The translations under genes were made by a program, and so were the position numbers. 64,000 nucleotides of DNA from Prevotella melaninogenica (GTDB lineage Bacteria; Bacteroidota; Bacteroidia; Bacteroidales; Bacteroidaceae). Location: assembly GCF_018128065.1 (NCBI RefSeq), contig NZ_CP072359.1, positions 186,001 to 250,000 of the forward strand, in the 5' to 3' direction. The notes beneath the pieces were generated by a model. It worked only from the letters and a program-made list of their open reading frames with translations, had not been told where the DNA came from and made no database searches. This document shows, piece by piece, positions 1 through 8,948 of this stretch. Each line of letters starts with the position of its first letter. The stretch's first letter is position 1.

Positions 1-149
1 ATAGCGGAGATTAATTTGTAATCTTTTGATATTATTCATTTAGCATTACAAATAATCCCGCTACTAATCAAATTCTTATCAATATATTTTTCGACAAACT
101 TACGTAAATAGCAATGTGACTATAGCTTTATGAGACAAATGTTCTATTA
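1..149. other. AT-rich flank of the IS982 element, no gene seen
   Basis: Short AT-rich stretch left of the insertion element. I see no ORF with a start and ribosome binding site. Its last five bases (TATTA, 145-149) are one copy of the IS982 target duplication, so this was once contiguous with the sequence starting at 3394. Confidence 0.6.
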
Positions 150-266
150 ACCTGAACTCGGGATAAGTTTCTTTCTATTACTCTGATTTATTTATCCTAT
201 AACCCATTTAGCCTCTATCGTCTTAGATTGAGGCTAATTCTTTTTCTCAAAATGCAAACTGTTTCT

Positions 267-721
267 TTAGAACAAAGAAAGTTGACCGCTGTGTTGTTCT
301 ATGCAGAAATCTAAATTGATTTCAGGTTTCTTTTCAAAGAAGCTATATGCAGCTATTGCTGATAATACATTCATAGCAAAATTAAGGACACTTCTATGTC
401 TAGAGTGGACCAATTGAGCTACATTCTTCAGTTCGTCATTGATGGTTTCAATTACAGATCTTTTTCTTAAAAGCAGTCTATCATATAATGGGATTAACTT
501 GTTTTTCATATTACTTCTTATACCTGTTACCAAGTTAATCCCATCATTGAATAATTTTTCAAATAGTCCCTTAGAGATGTATCCTTTATCGGCAAATAAC
601 TTTCCGAACACATTGTCAGTCAGTCTATTAAAGACATCTTCATCTCTATCGTCTACATTGGCTTTGGTAAGCATAAAGTTGAGAATTTCCCCCCGTTCAT
701 TACATATAAGGTGCAGTTTAA
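267..721 (-). pseudogene. IS982-family transposase, 3' part (disrupted)
   Basis: C-terminal half of the transposase, read on the minus strand. It includes the stretch FADKGYISKGLF, where the second acidic residue of the DDE catalytic core is expected, and the late region around residues RKRSVIETINDELKN, which carries the final Glu. It has no start of its own: the reading frame continues at 2830 on the far side of the inserted IS1634-family element, with the join Gly-Phe-Lys-Leu restored across one TTAA copy. It is not functional as it stands. Confidence 0.9.
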
Positions 722-2825
722 CCCAAGTTTAACTGGCAAAAATATTTTTCATAAATATTCGGGATGTTTTGTGTAGTATCAATTTTATAAATGATTGATA
801 ATCAAGCATAGGGTATTGTAACGAGGAGTAAAATCCGAATTGTAGGACACCGTCATATCAAAATTATTTTGTTACTTTGCACTCATGCACGCAAATGTAC
901 AGACACGATTCAACCCTGCAACAGGCGACATGGCTCCTTATTATCGCATTAAGGAGTCATATCGTGACGTGCAGGGTCATGTACATTCGCTAATTCTGTT
1001 GAACATCGGGTTTGAACCTTCACTTACTGCCGTACAGGTTCGAAAAATTGCATACGCACTTACCGAACGCTTCAAAAACAGAAGTACACCCTCGCTTTTC
1101 AAGGAACATCTTGACGGACTTACTCCTATTGAACAGGCAAAGGCTGACGAATGGTGGAGCCGTATGGAGCAAGAAGGTGGAATCGATAGGTTTAACAAGG
1201 AAGAGCAGAAGTCGCTGAGAAAATATGAGAACTACGTTGACCTTGAGACGGCAAAATATACTGACGCAAGGAATGTCGGTGCTGAGTGGCTCTGCAAGCA
1301 GACGATAGACAAACTGCAATTAGAGGGTTTCCTGCGCAGAAACGGCTGGACGGAGAATACGATCCGCACGGCTTTGTCAGCATTGATTGTTCGCACAGTA
1401 TATGCAGTTTCTGAACGTTCGTCTTATTATTATTTGCGCGATAACTCAGCTGCTGGTGAACTTTATAGTGGAGTTCCTGGCTGGACACCAGGAATCAATT
1501 CTCTGTATAAAGTCACTGACAAATTATATGAACTAAAGGAACAGTTAGAGCGTCATCTGTGCAACGTTACTGACGATCTCTTTAATATAGACAACAAGTT
1601 GATGCTCTTCGACTTAACCAACTTCTATTTCGAGGGCAGTAAGCGTAACAGCGACAAGGCTAAGTTCGGTCGGTCAAAAGAAAAACGCTCTGACTGTAAG
1701 CTACTTGTACTTGCACTATGTATCAATAAAGAAGGTTTTATACGTTATTCTTCTATCTTGGAGGGTAATACAGCAGACCCCAAGTCTCTGCCCGATATGA
1801 TTGACACGCTGGCAAAGAAGAATCCATCACGGACAAAGGATACGCTCGTTGTCATGGATGCAGGTGTTGCCACGGAAGAGAACTTGGAGCTGATTAAAAG
1901 AAAAGGTTACAATTATCTCTGCGTATCTCGTACGAAAATGAAGGACTATACGCTCAGTGATGATAACAGGAGTGTTACGGTAATGGATGCCCGTCGGCAG
2001 AAGATAACGCTGAAAGAGGTTAAGACAGAGGATGACAAGGATTATTATCTCGAAATAACATCTCCTTCGAAAGCTATGACAGAGTCGTCCATGAACAGGG
2101 TCTGGAGAGAGCGTTTTGAGATGGAACTGCAGAGAATAAACGATGGAATCTCCAAGAAAGGTGGAACGAAAACCTATGAAAAGGTTGTTGAACGTACAGG
2201 ACGTGCCATACAGAAGTACCCATCTATAGCGAAGTTCTATCAGATAAGCTACATAAAAGATGAGAAGAAACCCAAGCAGATGCTGCGCATAGACTGGGAG
2301 ATAAAAGACCTCTCCGCAATGGAATCTGGTCACGGAATATACTTCCTCCGCAGCAATGTCAGGACACTTGATGAGCGCGTGACATGGGAATACTACAATC
2401 TCATTCGTGAGATAGAATGCACGAACAGGCAACTAAAGAATGATCTCAACCTCCGTCCTATCTATCATCAGAAAGATGAGAGAAGCGACGCACACCTCTT
2501 CTTCGGTTTATTAGCCTATTGGGTGGTAAACACCATCCGTTGTCAATTAAAACGAGAAGGAGAAACCTGTTACTGGACCGAGATTGTACGACGTATGAGC
2601 ACCCAGAAGCTCGTCACAACAAAAGGGAAGAATCCATTAGGAGAGAACATCGAGATGCGCCAATGTAGTAGTCCTTCGAAGCAAGCAAAACAGATATACG
2701 ATAAGTTGAACTTAAAACACTCACCATACAAAAAGAATAAAATTTGTAGGACACAGAGCCCATAAGAAAAACGAGGAAAGTACGGTGACTGCAAGAAATA
2801 GGCGAATGTGGGGGTTAAACTTGGG
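722..2825 (+). mobile_element. IS1634-family (IS4 superfamily) insertion sequence, intact
   Basis: The ends are 12-bp perfect inverted repeats, CCCAAGTTTAAC at 722-733 and GTTAAACTTGGG at 2814-2825. They are flanked by TTAA on both sides (718-721 and 2826-2829), which is best read as the target duplication although a shorter one fits too. It carries one full-length transposase gene and has no internal break. It inserted into the IS982 transposase. The left end continues with TGGCAAAAATATTT, the same sequence that forms the palindrome at 3695-3750. Confidence 0.9.
885..2765 (+). CDS. IS1634-family transposase
   Basis: The 626-aa DDE transposase cuts and rejoins the ends of its own element. 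The catalytic residues are visible in context: first Asp in LFDLTNFYFEG (about residue 245), second Asp in VVMDAGVATEE (about 325), and the Glu in REIECTNRQLKNDL (about 510). The frame is open over the whole family length, so the copy may be active. The start is the first ATG after a -7-like box TTACTTTG (869-876), which leaves almost no 5' leader. The C-terminal ~25 residues are lysine-rich and end just inside the right inverted repeat. Confidence 0.93.
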   Translation: MHANVQTRFNPATGDMAPYYRIKESYRDVQGHVHSLILLNIGFEPSLTAVQVRKIAYALTERFKNRSTPSLFKEHLDGLTPIEQAKADEWWSRMEQEGGIDRFNKEEQKSLRKYENYVDLETAKYTDARNVGAEWLCKQTIDKLQLEGFLRRNGWTENTIRTALSALIVRTVYAVSERSSYYYLRDNSAAGELYSGVPGWTPGINSLYKVTDKLYELKEQLERHLCNVTDDLFNIDNKLMLFDLTNFYFEGSKRNSDKAKFGRSKEKRSDCKLLVLALCINKEGFIRYSSILEGNTADPKSLPDMIDTLAKKNPSRTKDTLVVMDAGVATEENLELIKRKGYNYLCVSRTKMKDYTLSDDNRSVTVMDARRQKITLKEVKTEDDKDYYLEITSPSKAMTESSMNRVWRERFEMELQRINDGISKKGGTKTYEKVVERTGRAIQKYPSIAKFYQISYIKDEKKPKQMLRIDWEIKDLSAMESGHGIYFLRSNVRTLDERVTWEYYNLIREIECTNRQLKNDLNLRPIYHQKDERSDAHLFFGLLAYWVVNTIRCQLKREGETCYWTEIVRRMSTQKLVTTKGKNPLGENIEMRQCSSPSKQAKQIYDKLNLKHSPYKKNKICRTQSP

Positions 2826-3292
2826 TTAAATCCAAAATACCAACCCATTGTGCTTTTGCCTCTGGTAGCATAATCCTTAAAAACCCTATTGCGGTAAATA
2901 CGTTTATTATGGCAGACTGGGATACAGGTAGAGTCAATAAAGCTAATACCAGTACATCTTCCAAAACAACATATTTGCAAGAACATCATCATTTCTACCG
3001 ATACTCTAGCTTCAAGCTCCAAAAAACGATTATAGGATAACAGATGAGGAAACATATCTGCAAGATACTCCTTTACAAAGAACATATAATAATGTTGAAA
3101 GTTACGATAAGAATTAAAATGGAAACAGATCATTATGGTTATGATTTCTGACTTGCTCATACGCCATTTACGGCGGCGATGCTTACACTTGGAATCATTG
3201 GGAAGTCCTATTTTATCAATTTCTGACTCAAATTCTTTGCAAAAGTCATCTGCAATACAAAAGATTTCGGTAATTTTGTCTTTGGTAATCAT
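2826..3292 (-). pseudogene. IS982-family transposase, 5' part (disrupted)
   Basis: N-terminal half of the transposase, starting at an ATG at 3292. It shows the basic N-terminal helix-turn-helix-like region (HRRRKWRMSKSEIITIMI) and the first catalytic Asp context FIDSTCIPVCHNKRIYR. The frame runs into the right end of the inserted IS1634-family element at 2826, after which the translation is meaningless IS sequence. The missing C-terminal part is at 267-721. Confidence 0.9.
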
Positions 3293-3395
3293 CGCTATAT
3301 AAATTGTAAGTTATTGATATTCAACTATAAAGTTACAAAAATATAACGAGATTACCAACTTTTTTGAGTATTATTCTTATCCCGAGTTCAGGTTA

Positions 3396-3694
3396 TTACA
3401 TTTTCTGTTTAATTACGTAAGTTTTACTTGCCAATGACGGCACACCGTCCGTAAGGGGCTGTGTACCTCGGATACTCTGCCCCACATTTTCGGGCTGTCT
3501 GTCGGTTTGAGCCGAAAGCGTGCAGACGGAGGATGCGTTAGCGGCAGGCTCAATCGGATGGGACTGCCCGGAGATGTTCTCTTCCATTTTCTTCTGCTCT
3601 TCTACATTATCTTCTTCTTGCTGTGCATCTCCCTGCTCAATCGGCTTCAAGGATAGTTGTATCTGACGGTCGAGAGCGGCAAGTTCCGTCTTGA
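3396..3694 (-). pseudogene. C-terminal fragment of a conjugative-transposon protein, identity unresolved
   Basis: An open frame of about 98 codons on the minus strand, hydrophilic, rich in Glu, Gln and Asn. It starts KTELAALDRQIQLSLKPIEQ and ends at a TAA supplied by the IS982 target duplication. It is in the same frame as the fragment at 3751-3962, but a stop inside the 56-bp palindrome separates them. I think the fragments flank a deletion: such a C-terminal tail fits a DUF3945-type or relaxase-type protein of Bacteroides conjugative transposons, and I cannot decide between them. No start codon or ribosome binding site belongs to it. Confidence 0.5.
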
Positions 3695-3750
3695 CCCAAG
3701 TTTAACTGGCAAAAATATTTTCATAAATATTTTTGCCAGTTAAACTTGGG
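3695..3750. repeat. 56-bp perfect palindrome made of two IS1634-element left ends
   Basis: Two 26-base arms (3695-3720 and 3725-3750) are perfect inverted copies around the 4-base centre TCAT. Each arm is identical to the left end of the IS at 722 (CCCAAGTTTAACTGGCAAAA and six more bases). There is no TTAA duplication: the flanks are TTGA and TTAG. It introduces an in-frame TAA into the gene it sits in. Either it is a minimal non-autonomous relative or it is a deletion scar between IS copies. Confidence 0.85.
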
Positions 3751-3962
3751 TTAGGGTTCTTGAACTGCCGCATGAAGTTGGAGAGGAAGTTCTCCAAGGC
3801 ATTGCTGTGCTTGTCGAACTTCAGGAAGCTCTGTTCATGCTCGGCGGTAGGCGGAACGGTTTTCAGCTCGCCTTTCTCGTCCCTACCTGTGACGGCTTTG
3901 AGATTTTCGTCCTTCTGATCCTTGACCAAAAGGACTTCTTGGTCTTTGATTTTTTCGTCCAT
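3751..3962 (-). pseudogene. DUF3945-like protein, N-terminal fragment
   Basis: About 70 codons from an ATG at 3962. The sequence (QEVLLVKDQKDENLKAV, later SFLKFDKHSNALENFLSNF) matches my memory of the N-terminus of DUF3945 proteins, which accompany topoisomerases and mobilisation genes in CTnDOT-like elements. These proteins are normally several hundred residues long. Here the frame enters the palindrome at 3750 and stops after 16 further codons. This is a remnant of the conjugative-transposon backbone, not a working gene. Confidence 0.6.
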
Positions 3963-4102
3963 ATTACAATGTTTTTAATGACACCAACAGCGGTGCACGG
4001 ACAAAAGTAAACCAAAGAAACCGTGTATGTTAGAGGTTTGAGATAACTGCGTACTTGTGGCGTTGATATGGATGGAAGTGACTGAATATTGACGCAAACC
4101 AA

Positions 4103-4140
4103 AACGAGCGGAGCATACCCGAAGGCATATTCCGCTCGTT
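4103..4140 (-). terminator. Hairpin terminator after the hybrid regulator
   Basis: A 10-bp perfect stem, AACGAGCGGA (4103-4112) with TCCGCTCGTT (4131-4140), lies 50 bases past the stop of the regulator gene. On the minus strand it is followed by TTTT, which fits an intrinsic terminator. Confidence 0.7.
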
Positions 4141-4191
4141 CTTGTCGATACGACCCTGCGTTTTCAGATAATGGTGGGTATATGTCGGCTC

Positions 4192-7074
4192 CTACACTTT
4201 TCCTGCATTGCTCCGGCTGTATTCCGTAGGTGTGACACCATAGGCATTCTTGAATGTCCGCACAAAGTTGGAATAGTCGTTGAATCCGCATCTGTCCGCT
4301 ATCTCTCTGAAACTCATCTGCGAGTCTCCGTCAAGAAGGCTCTTGGCTTTCTTGATTTTCACACGCTGGATATAGACCGTCGGGGTGCTGTTGGTGATGG
4401 CGTTGATCTTGCGATAGAACTGTCTGTCGCTCATGCACAAGGCCGATGCAATCTGCGATACCTCAATTTCCTTTCCACGACTGAGCTGTAGGAATATGAC
4501 ATCCGATACCTTTGCAAGGAAGCGTCGCTCAACATCGGTAAATTGCGTCTCCTGCTCCTTGTCCGTGCGGCTGCCATTGCTGAATCTGTCACGCAGACGA
4601 TGATGGCGTTCGAGCAGTTTCTCCACCCGTGTACGCAGCTCGTCGGCGTTGAACGGCTTGGCGAGGTAGGCGTCCGCTCCGGCTTCCAATCCTCGTATGC
4701 GTTCCTCTTCCGTAATCTTCGCCGTAACCACGATGATGGGCACGTGGTTGATAATCTCGTTGGCGCGCACCTGCCGGCACACCTCTAATCCGTCCATACC
4801 GGGCATCATCAGGTCGGAGATGATCAGGTCGGGCACAAGGTCGAGTGCCTTCGCCAGTCCGTCCTTGCCGTTGGCAGCATAGCTTACGGCGTAACGATCT
4901 GTGAACTGCGAGCCGATGTAGGCGGCGATGTCGCGGTTGTCCTCGATGACAAGCAGGCGGAACTGGTCGTCACCGCCCTCGCTGTCCGCAGGTGTCGCCT
5001 CCGTCTCGGGCAGGAGCGATACGCTATCCACAAAATGTTCGGTGGCATCGGCATTTTGTACCTCGTTCCTTATCGGTACACACAGGTGGAATGTCGTGCC
5101 CTTGCCCACCTCGCTCTCCACCGTGATGCTGCCCTCCACGGCGTCGATGATCTGCTTCACGAGGGTCAGTCCCACACCCGTTCCCACGTGCTGCGCATCG
5201 CCCTCGCCCTGGTAGAAGGGCTCGAAGACGTGGGCGAGCGTTTCCTTGTCCATGCCGCCGCCCGTGTCGGCCACGTCGATAAGCAGCCACTGCCCCTCGC
5301 GCCACATCGCCACGCTCACCTTACCGTATTCGGGCGTGAACTTCAGGGCGTTGGAGAGCAGGTTGTTCATCACTTTATTGATATAGTCGGGCACAAAGTC
5401 CATCTCCACTTTTTCCTTGGCGAAGAACTGCAGGTCGATGTTGCGGCTGCGGGCATAGTCGCGGCAGGTCTCCACAATCATCGTGAGGTGGGCTGTAATA
5501 TCTCCGTTGCGCCAGTCGGCATTACCCACCGACGACCTGATTTTCGAGATGTCCAACAGCTGGTTGATGAGCGTGAGCAGGCCCTTGCCCTGCCGCTCGA
5601 TGATCCGTGCCTTGTCGCTCACTCCTTCTGCTTCGGTGGCTTGCAAGTCGTGGCTCAGTCCCAGGATCACGGTGAGCGGCGTGCGGAACTCGTGGGTGAT
5701 GTTGGTGAAGAAGTTCTCGCGCAGGGCCGACAGGCGTTTCAGCGCCAGATGGTTACGCCGATGAATGCGCTGGATGTAGAAGAAAGTCGCCAGCGCGCCT
5801 GTCAGCGCAAGCACCACCAAGGCGAAGATGGCATAGCCTGTGTGACGTACCGTCCGTTCCTTTGCCAGTTTCAGCCGCGCCTCGGCCATTTCCCTTTCCT
5901 GCCGGTTGCGCTCAATGTTTAGGCTCGTATTCTGGATGCGGTTCACTTTCTCCATGTCCAGCACGCTGTCCTGCAGGGCGGTGGCCTGCTCGTAGGCAGA
6001 GAGAGCCGTGCGGTAGTCGCCTAACCGCTTATAGTGCTTATAATATAAGGTGTAGATTTCCACCAGGTGCTCATTCGACTTGATAGTCCGCGCCACCTGT
6101 CGCGCCCGGCCCAGATACGCCATGGCCTTGGCGTCGTCGCCCGTCGCATTGTGGATGCCGGCGAGGGCGATGAGCGAATTCAGCGCATGCCATTCGTCCT
6201 TCGAGGTTTGCATCATCCGGTAGGCGGTCTCATATTCCTCGGTCGCCTTGTCGTATTGCCTCGCTTTTTCGTAGAGAGAACCGAAATAGGTGTGGCAGAG
6301 CGATATGCCGAGTGTGCTGCCCGCCTCTTGGTTTCGCGCCATAGATTTGCGGTAATACACCCACGCCGAGTCTATCTCTCCGTGATGCTCGAAGATGGAG
6401 CCGAGGTTGGCGTAGTTGATGGCCTGGCCCAAGGCGCTGTGCAGTTCCTGTTCGCCTTTCAATGCCATGCGCAGCACGCTGTCGGCACGTTCGTAGTTGC
6501 CCAGCGTCATGTAGATGTTGCCCAGTCCGTTGAGCGACACCACGCGATTCTTCCTTGCCACGGTGCCCGTGTCGGCGCATTCCTCGCTCAGCTTCCACGC
6601 ACGGTAGTGGTATTCCTGCGCCACGTCGAGCACTCCCATGCGGCGGTAGTCGGTGCCAATGTTGTTCAGCGCCTGTACCCATTCCAACGTGTCGCCGATG
6701 GCTTCAGCCTGCCGCAGTCCCTGGCTGTGGGTGCGCAGCGCCTCCTCGAAGTGGCTCTCGTTGCGCAAGACATTGCCCCATTCCCTCAGGGCGATGACGC
6801 TACCGAGCCGGTCGCCCTCGCCCTCCAGCCGCTTTTGCAGCAGGGCGAGCGAGTCGGTTCCACGGGTGGCGCGCACGATGCTGTCAGCCGCCCTGCGTTC
6901 GTCGGGGGTGGAAGCAGTTGGTTCCCTGCCGCATGAAACGAGCAGGAAAGAGATTGAAATAAAAGCTGCTAATTCGCTTAAGATCAATCGCCTGCGTTTA
7001 TTCCTCCCATAAATATTAAAAAGCTCATGGCGAGGCTGTAAAGTGGCTCTAAGGTCGTGTTTGTAGTACTGCAT
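4192..7074 (-). CDS. Hybrid two-component sensor/AraC regulator with TPR sensor domain
   Basis: A 960-aa one-protein signalling system. An N-terminal hydrophobic stretch ends in a lipobox-like LLVSC (Cys48). TPR repeats follow (about 95-385) as the presumed periplasmic sensor, then one membrane segment (413-434). The histidine kinase carries His461 in the H-box, an N-box near 566-579 and G-boxes near 602-640. The receiver has phospho-acceptor Asp754 and Lys806. An AraC-type DNA-binding domain (850-960) ends the protein. The start is uncertain: the annotated ATG precedes 30 non-signal residues, and a TTG near residue 30 is an alternative. It is much GC-richer than the chromosomal genes. The likely targets are the neighbouring surface-protein genes at 8.6-15 kb, inferred from proximity. 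Confidence 0.9.
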   Translation of the reverse strand: MQYYKHDLRATLQPRHELFNIYGRNKRRRLILSELAAFISISFLLVSCGREPTASTPDERRAADSIVRATRGTDSLALLQKRLEGEGDRLGSVIALREWGNVLRNESHFEEALRTHSQGLRQAEAIGDTLEWVQALNNIGTDYRRMGVLDVAQEYHYRAWKLSEECADTGTVARKNRVVSLNGLGNIYMTLGNYERADSVLRMALKGEQELHSALGQAINYANLGSIFEHHGEIDSAWVYYRKSMARNQEAGSTLGISLCHTYFGSLYEKARQYDKATEEYETAYRMMQTSKDEWHALNSLIALAGIHNATGDDAKAMAYLGRARQVARTIKSNEHLVEIYTLYYKHYKRLGDYRTALSAYEQATALQDSVLDMEKVNRIQNTSLNIERNRQEREMAEARLKLAKERTVRHTGYAIFALVVLALTGALATFFYIQRIHRRNHLALKRLSALRENFFTNITHEFRTPLTVILGLSHDLQATEAEGVSDKARIIERQGKGLLTLINQLLDISKIRSSVGNADWRNGDITAHLTMIVETCRDYARSRNIDLQFFAKEKVEMDFVPDYINKVMNNLLSNALKFTPEYGKVSVAMWREGQWLLIDVADTGGGMDKETLAHVFEPFYQGEGDAQHVGTGVGLTLVKQIIDAVEGSITVESEVGKGTTFHLCVPIRNEVQNADATEHFVDSVSLLPETEATPADSEGGDDQFRLLVIEDNRDIAAYIGSQFTDRYAVSYAANGKDGLAKALDLVPDLIISDLMMPGMDGLEVCRQVRANEIINHVPIIVVTAKITEEERIRGLEAGADAYLAKPFNADELRTRVEKLLERHHRLRDRFSNGSRTDKEQETQFTDVERRFLAKVSDVIFLQLSRGKEIEVSQIASALCMSDRQFYRKINAITNSTPTVYIQRVKIKKAKSLLDGDSQMSFREIADRCGFNDYSNFVRTFKNAYGVTPTEYSRSNAGKV

Positions 7075-7103
7075 ATAGGTGATGATTCAGGGTTGCTCAT
7101 ATT

Positions 7104-8219
7104 TTATTCTTCTTCGGTATTAGTTTGACCACCTTCATTGATTGTACCTCCTTTCGAGGTGGTCGGCAATGCGATGACACGCCATCGCTTGGGGTTGCTG
7201 TCCTTCACGATATACCCCTTCTTCGAGAGTGTCGTCAGTTGCTTCTGCACAGCCGAGGTGTTGATGCCCAACTGTGAGGACAACTCCGCGTTGGTGACTC
7301 TGGGATTGTCGGCAAGTATATGCAGCAAGCGCGGAGTACGGGGGCTTCGGAATGAGATGAGTCTGCCGTTGTACAACCATATACGGTCTGCACTGCCCTC
7401 CACGAAGGCTATGTTCTGCATCAGTTCGCCGAAAAGCTGCTTTTCCATATATACCGTAAAAGGCTTTATCTGTTCCAGCGTGGCGTTCGCGCCGTCCGAG
7501 GGGAAAGTCCCTACCTGCGCGTCGGCTGCGCTGAGCGCATTGAGATAGGTATGCTTGTCGCTGCTGCGGACGACGATCATCGGATACCGCTTGCGCAGCA
7601 GGATGAAGTTCACCAGCAAGCGGGCTATGCGTCCGTTGCCGTCTTCAAAAGGGTGTATGCGGATGTATCTGTAATGAAACAGCGAGGCGAGTTCGATGGG
7701 GGTGTATTCATCGGTGTCCGCCACACGGTTGTACCAGTCCACGAGGTCGTGCATGAAAGCTGGTGTCTCTTCGGGGGAGGCGTAGTCGAAACGCTCTCCC
7801 GTGGGAGTGATGACGGAGTTCGGGCGTGTCTTGTAGCAGCCTGCGTGTACCACATAACTGGTCTGTACGCCACCGGGCAACTGCCTGAACACCTCATAAT
7901 CCTCCCGCAGCATCGTGCGTTGCATGTTCCGTATGAAGCTCTCCGTCAAGGGATGGTCGCTCAACGCCTCCGTCTCCATCATCTTCAGGCATACGTTGTG
8001 CGCCTTCATCTCTTCCAAGTCCTTCATCTTGACCGAACCGACCACCTCGCCGAGCAGCAGCAGCACTTCCGTCTGTCCGTAGGTGAGCATGTTCCCCTCG
8101 ATGTGGTTGCTGTTGAAGTTGAAGTCGAGCATGAACTTTCGCCGAAGCCGCCGCTCGTCTTCCGACGAGAGGGGCTGCAGCGACAGCCATTGCTGATAGA
8201 GTTCCTGTATCTGTCTCAT
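7104..8219 (-). CDS. Fic-domain AMP-transferase-like protein with winged-helix C-terminus
   Basis: 371 aa. The Fic active-site motif HPFEDGNGR is at 189-197, with the catalytic His189 intact. These enzymes usually transfer AMP from ATP to a protein hydroxyl. Near the N-terminus S37-NHIE-G fits the class II inhibitory helix motif (S/T-x3-E-G/N), so the protein should be self-inhibited. The C-terminus (about 300-360) looks like a winged helix-turn-helix (ELSSQLGINTSAVQKQL), as in many soluble Bacteroidales Fic proteins. It lies just upstream of the hybrid regulator on the same strand with a 29-bp gap, so the two are likely co-transcribed. The target is unknown. Confidence 0.88.
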   Translation of the reverse strand: MRQIQELYQQWLSLQPLSSEDERRLRRKFMLDFNFNSNHIEGNMLTYGQTEVLLLLGEVVGSVKMKDLEEMKAHNVCLKMMETEALSDHPLTESFIRNMQRTMLREDYEVFRQLPGGVQTSYVVHAGCYKTRPNSVITPTGERFDYASPEETPAFMHDLVDWYNRVADTDEYTPIELASLFHYRYIRIHPFEDGNGRIARLLVNFILLRKRYPMIVVRSSDKHTYLNALSAADAQVGTFPSDGANATLEQIKPFTVYMEKQLFGELMQNIAFVEGSADRIWLYNGRLISFRSPRTPRLLHILADNPRVTNAELSSQLGINTSAVQKQLTTLSKKGYIVKDSNPKRWRVIALPTTSKGGTINEGGQTNTEEE

Positions 8220-8452
8220 GGGTCGGGATTTTTATGCCTCAAAGTTACAAAAAGTTTGGGAATGACCCAAGAAAAAGACCACCTTTTTTTATCAGAATAC
8301 CATCTAAGGTGGTAAGAGAAGTCTGACACCCCTGCCCGAAAAACTTGTAGATTTGTCGTCGTTTTTCTTTTTGACGCTTCAAAACCATCAATTGTTAATA
8401 TATGCAAATATGTCAGTGCAATTCATTTGTAATCAGTGTGTTATGAGCATAA

Positions 8453-8504
8453 AATGTCCGATGGTGCAAGATGGGCTATATGCAGAATGTCCGATGGTGC
8501 AAGA
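8453..8504. promoter_or_regulatory. Pair of 19-bp direct repeats upstream of the surface-protein operon
   Basis: AATGTCCGATGGTGCAAGA occurs twice, identically, at 8453-8471 and 8486-8504 (33 bases start to start). It lies in the divergent region between the Fic/regulator genes and the forward operon, about 45 bases before a -7-like TAATTTTG (8547-8554). Directly repeated sites about three helical turns apart are what an AraC-type dimer would use. The 4192-7074 regulator is the obvious candidate, by inference only. Confidence 0.55.
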
Positions 8505-8546
8505 ATTTTGGCAGGATTTGCAAGGTCGGTTAGCCCCTTTCGTACT

Positions 8547-8554
8547 TAATTTTG
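8547..8554 (+). promoter_or_regulatory. Bacteroidetes -7 element for the surface-protein operon
   Basis: TAATTTTG matches the TAnnTTTG -7 consensus of the Bacteroidetes primary sigma factor. It lies 76 bases before the chosen ATG at 8630. No good -33 TTTG sits at the standard distance, which suits an activator-dependent promoter. Confidence 0.45.
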
Positions 8555-8629
8555 CACTGTGAAAAGGAACAGAGACGGAATACGCTTCCCAACGGATGTA
8601 AACCGGCAACTGTTCAAATCATAAAAAGT

Positions 8630-8887
8630 ATGAAACGGAAGAACGACAGCAACCCCAAACGGCATGGCAAGGAAGACTTAGGTTTTCTTGACGACCGCAT
8701 GCAACTGCTCGAGACCGTTCGCGAGATGATCAACATCGAGCTGGAGCGGCGCGGAATGACCCCTGGGGGCGACCCTCACCCCGAGAACCCTCCACCCGAT
8801 GACAGGGGACGCAAGCCTCCCGACCCACCGCCACACCGAACATGGTGGCAGCGCATCGTGACTTTCTTAACAGGCTGCCTGCTGTAA
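8630..8887 (+). CDS. Small proline-rich protein with hydrophobic tail
   Basis: 85 aa, not recognised. A charged helical part (residues 15-45, LDDRMQLLETVREMINIELE) is followed by a Pro/Asp-rich stretch (about 48-70) and a C-terminal tryptophan and hydrophobic end (WWQRIVTFLTGCLL) that could touch the membrane. The ATG at 8630 is preferred over an upstream in-frame ATG at 8552 because the latter overlaps the -7 box. It is the first gene of a forward set that continues with the OmpA-like gene 61 bases later. It does not look like the Avd accessory protein of DGRs. Confidence 0.6.
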   Translation: MKRKNDSNPKRHGKEDLGFLDDRMQLLETVREMINIELERRGMTPGGDPHPENPPPDDRGRKPPDPPPHRTWWQRIVTFLTGCLL

Positions 8888-8948
8888 ATATATAAAGAAT
8901 AGGACAACATACATTCATCAACCTTTTAATTTTTAATTCAAACTGAGT

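Larger units (their letters stand above)
150..3393. mobile_element. IS982-family insertion sequence, interrupted by a second IS
   Basis: Terminal inverted repeats are visible: ACCTGAACTCGGGATAAG at 150-167 and its complement at 3376-3393. They are flanked by a 5-bp direct duplication TATTA (145-149 and 3394-3398). The transposase reads on the minus strand and is split by the element at 722-2825. Removing that element plus one TTAA restores a single open frame of 918 nt (305 aa), a normal IS982 transposase length, so the element was intact when the second IS arrived. It lies right beside the 3' end of a broken conjugative-transposon gene. Confidence 0.9.

Noticed and set aside
5035..6936. Plus-strand frames of 295 and 289 codons
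   Set aside because: They oppose the kinase and TPR parts of the hybrid regulator, whose motifs are unambiguous.
7551..8315. Plus-strand frame of 254 codons
   Set aside because: Opposes the Fic gene, which has an intact active-site motif.
8630..8887. Avd, the DGR accessory protein
   Set aside because: The 85-aa product is Pro-rich with a hydrophobic tail, unlike the helical ~120-aa Avd.
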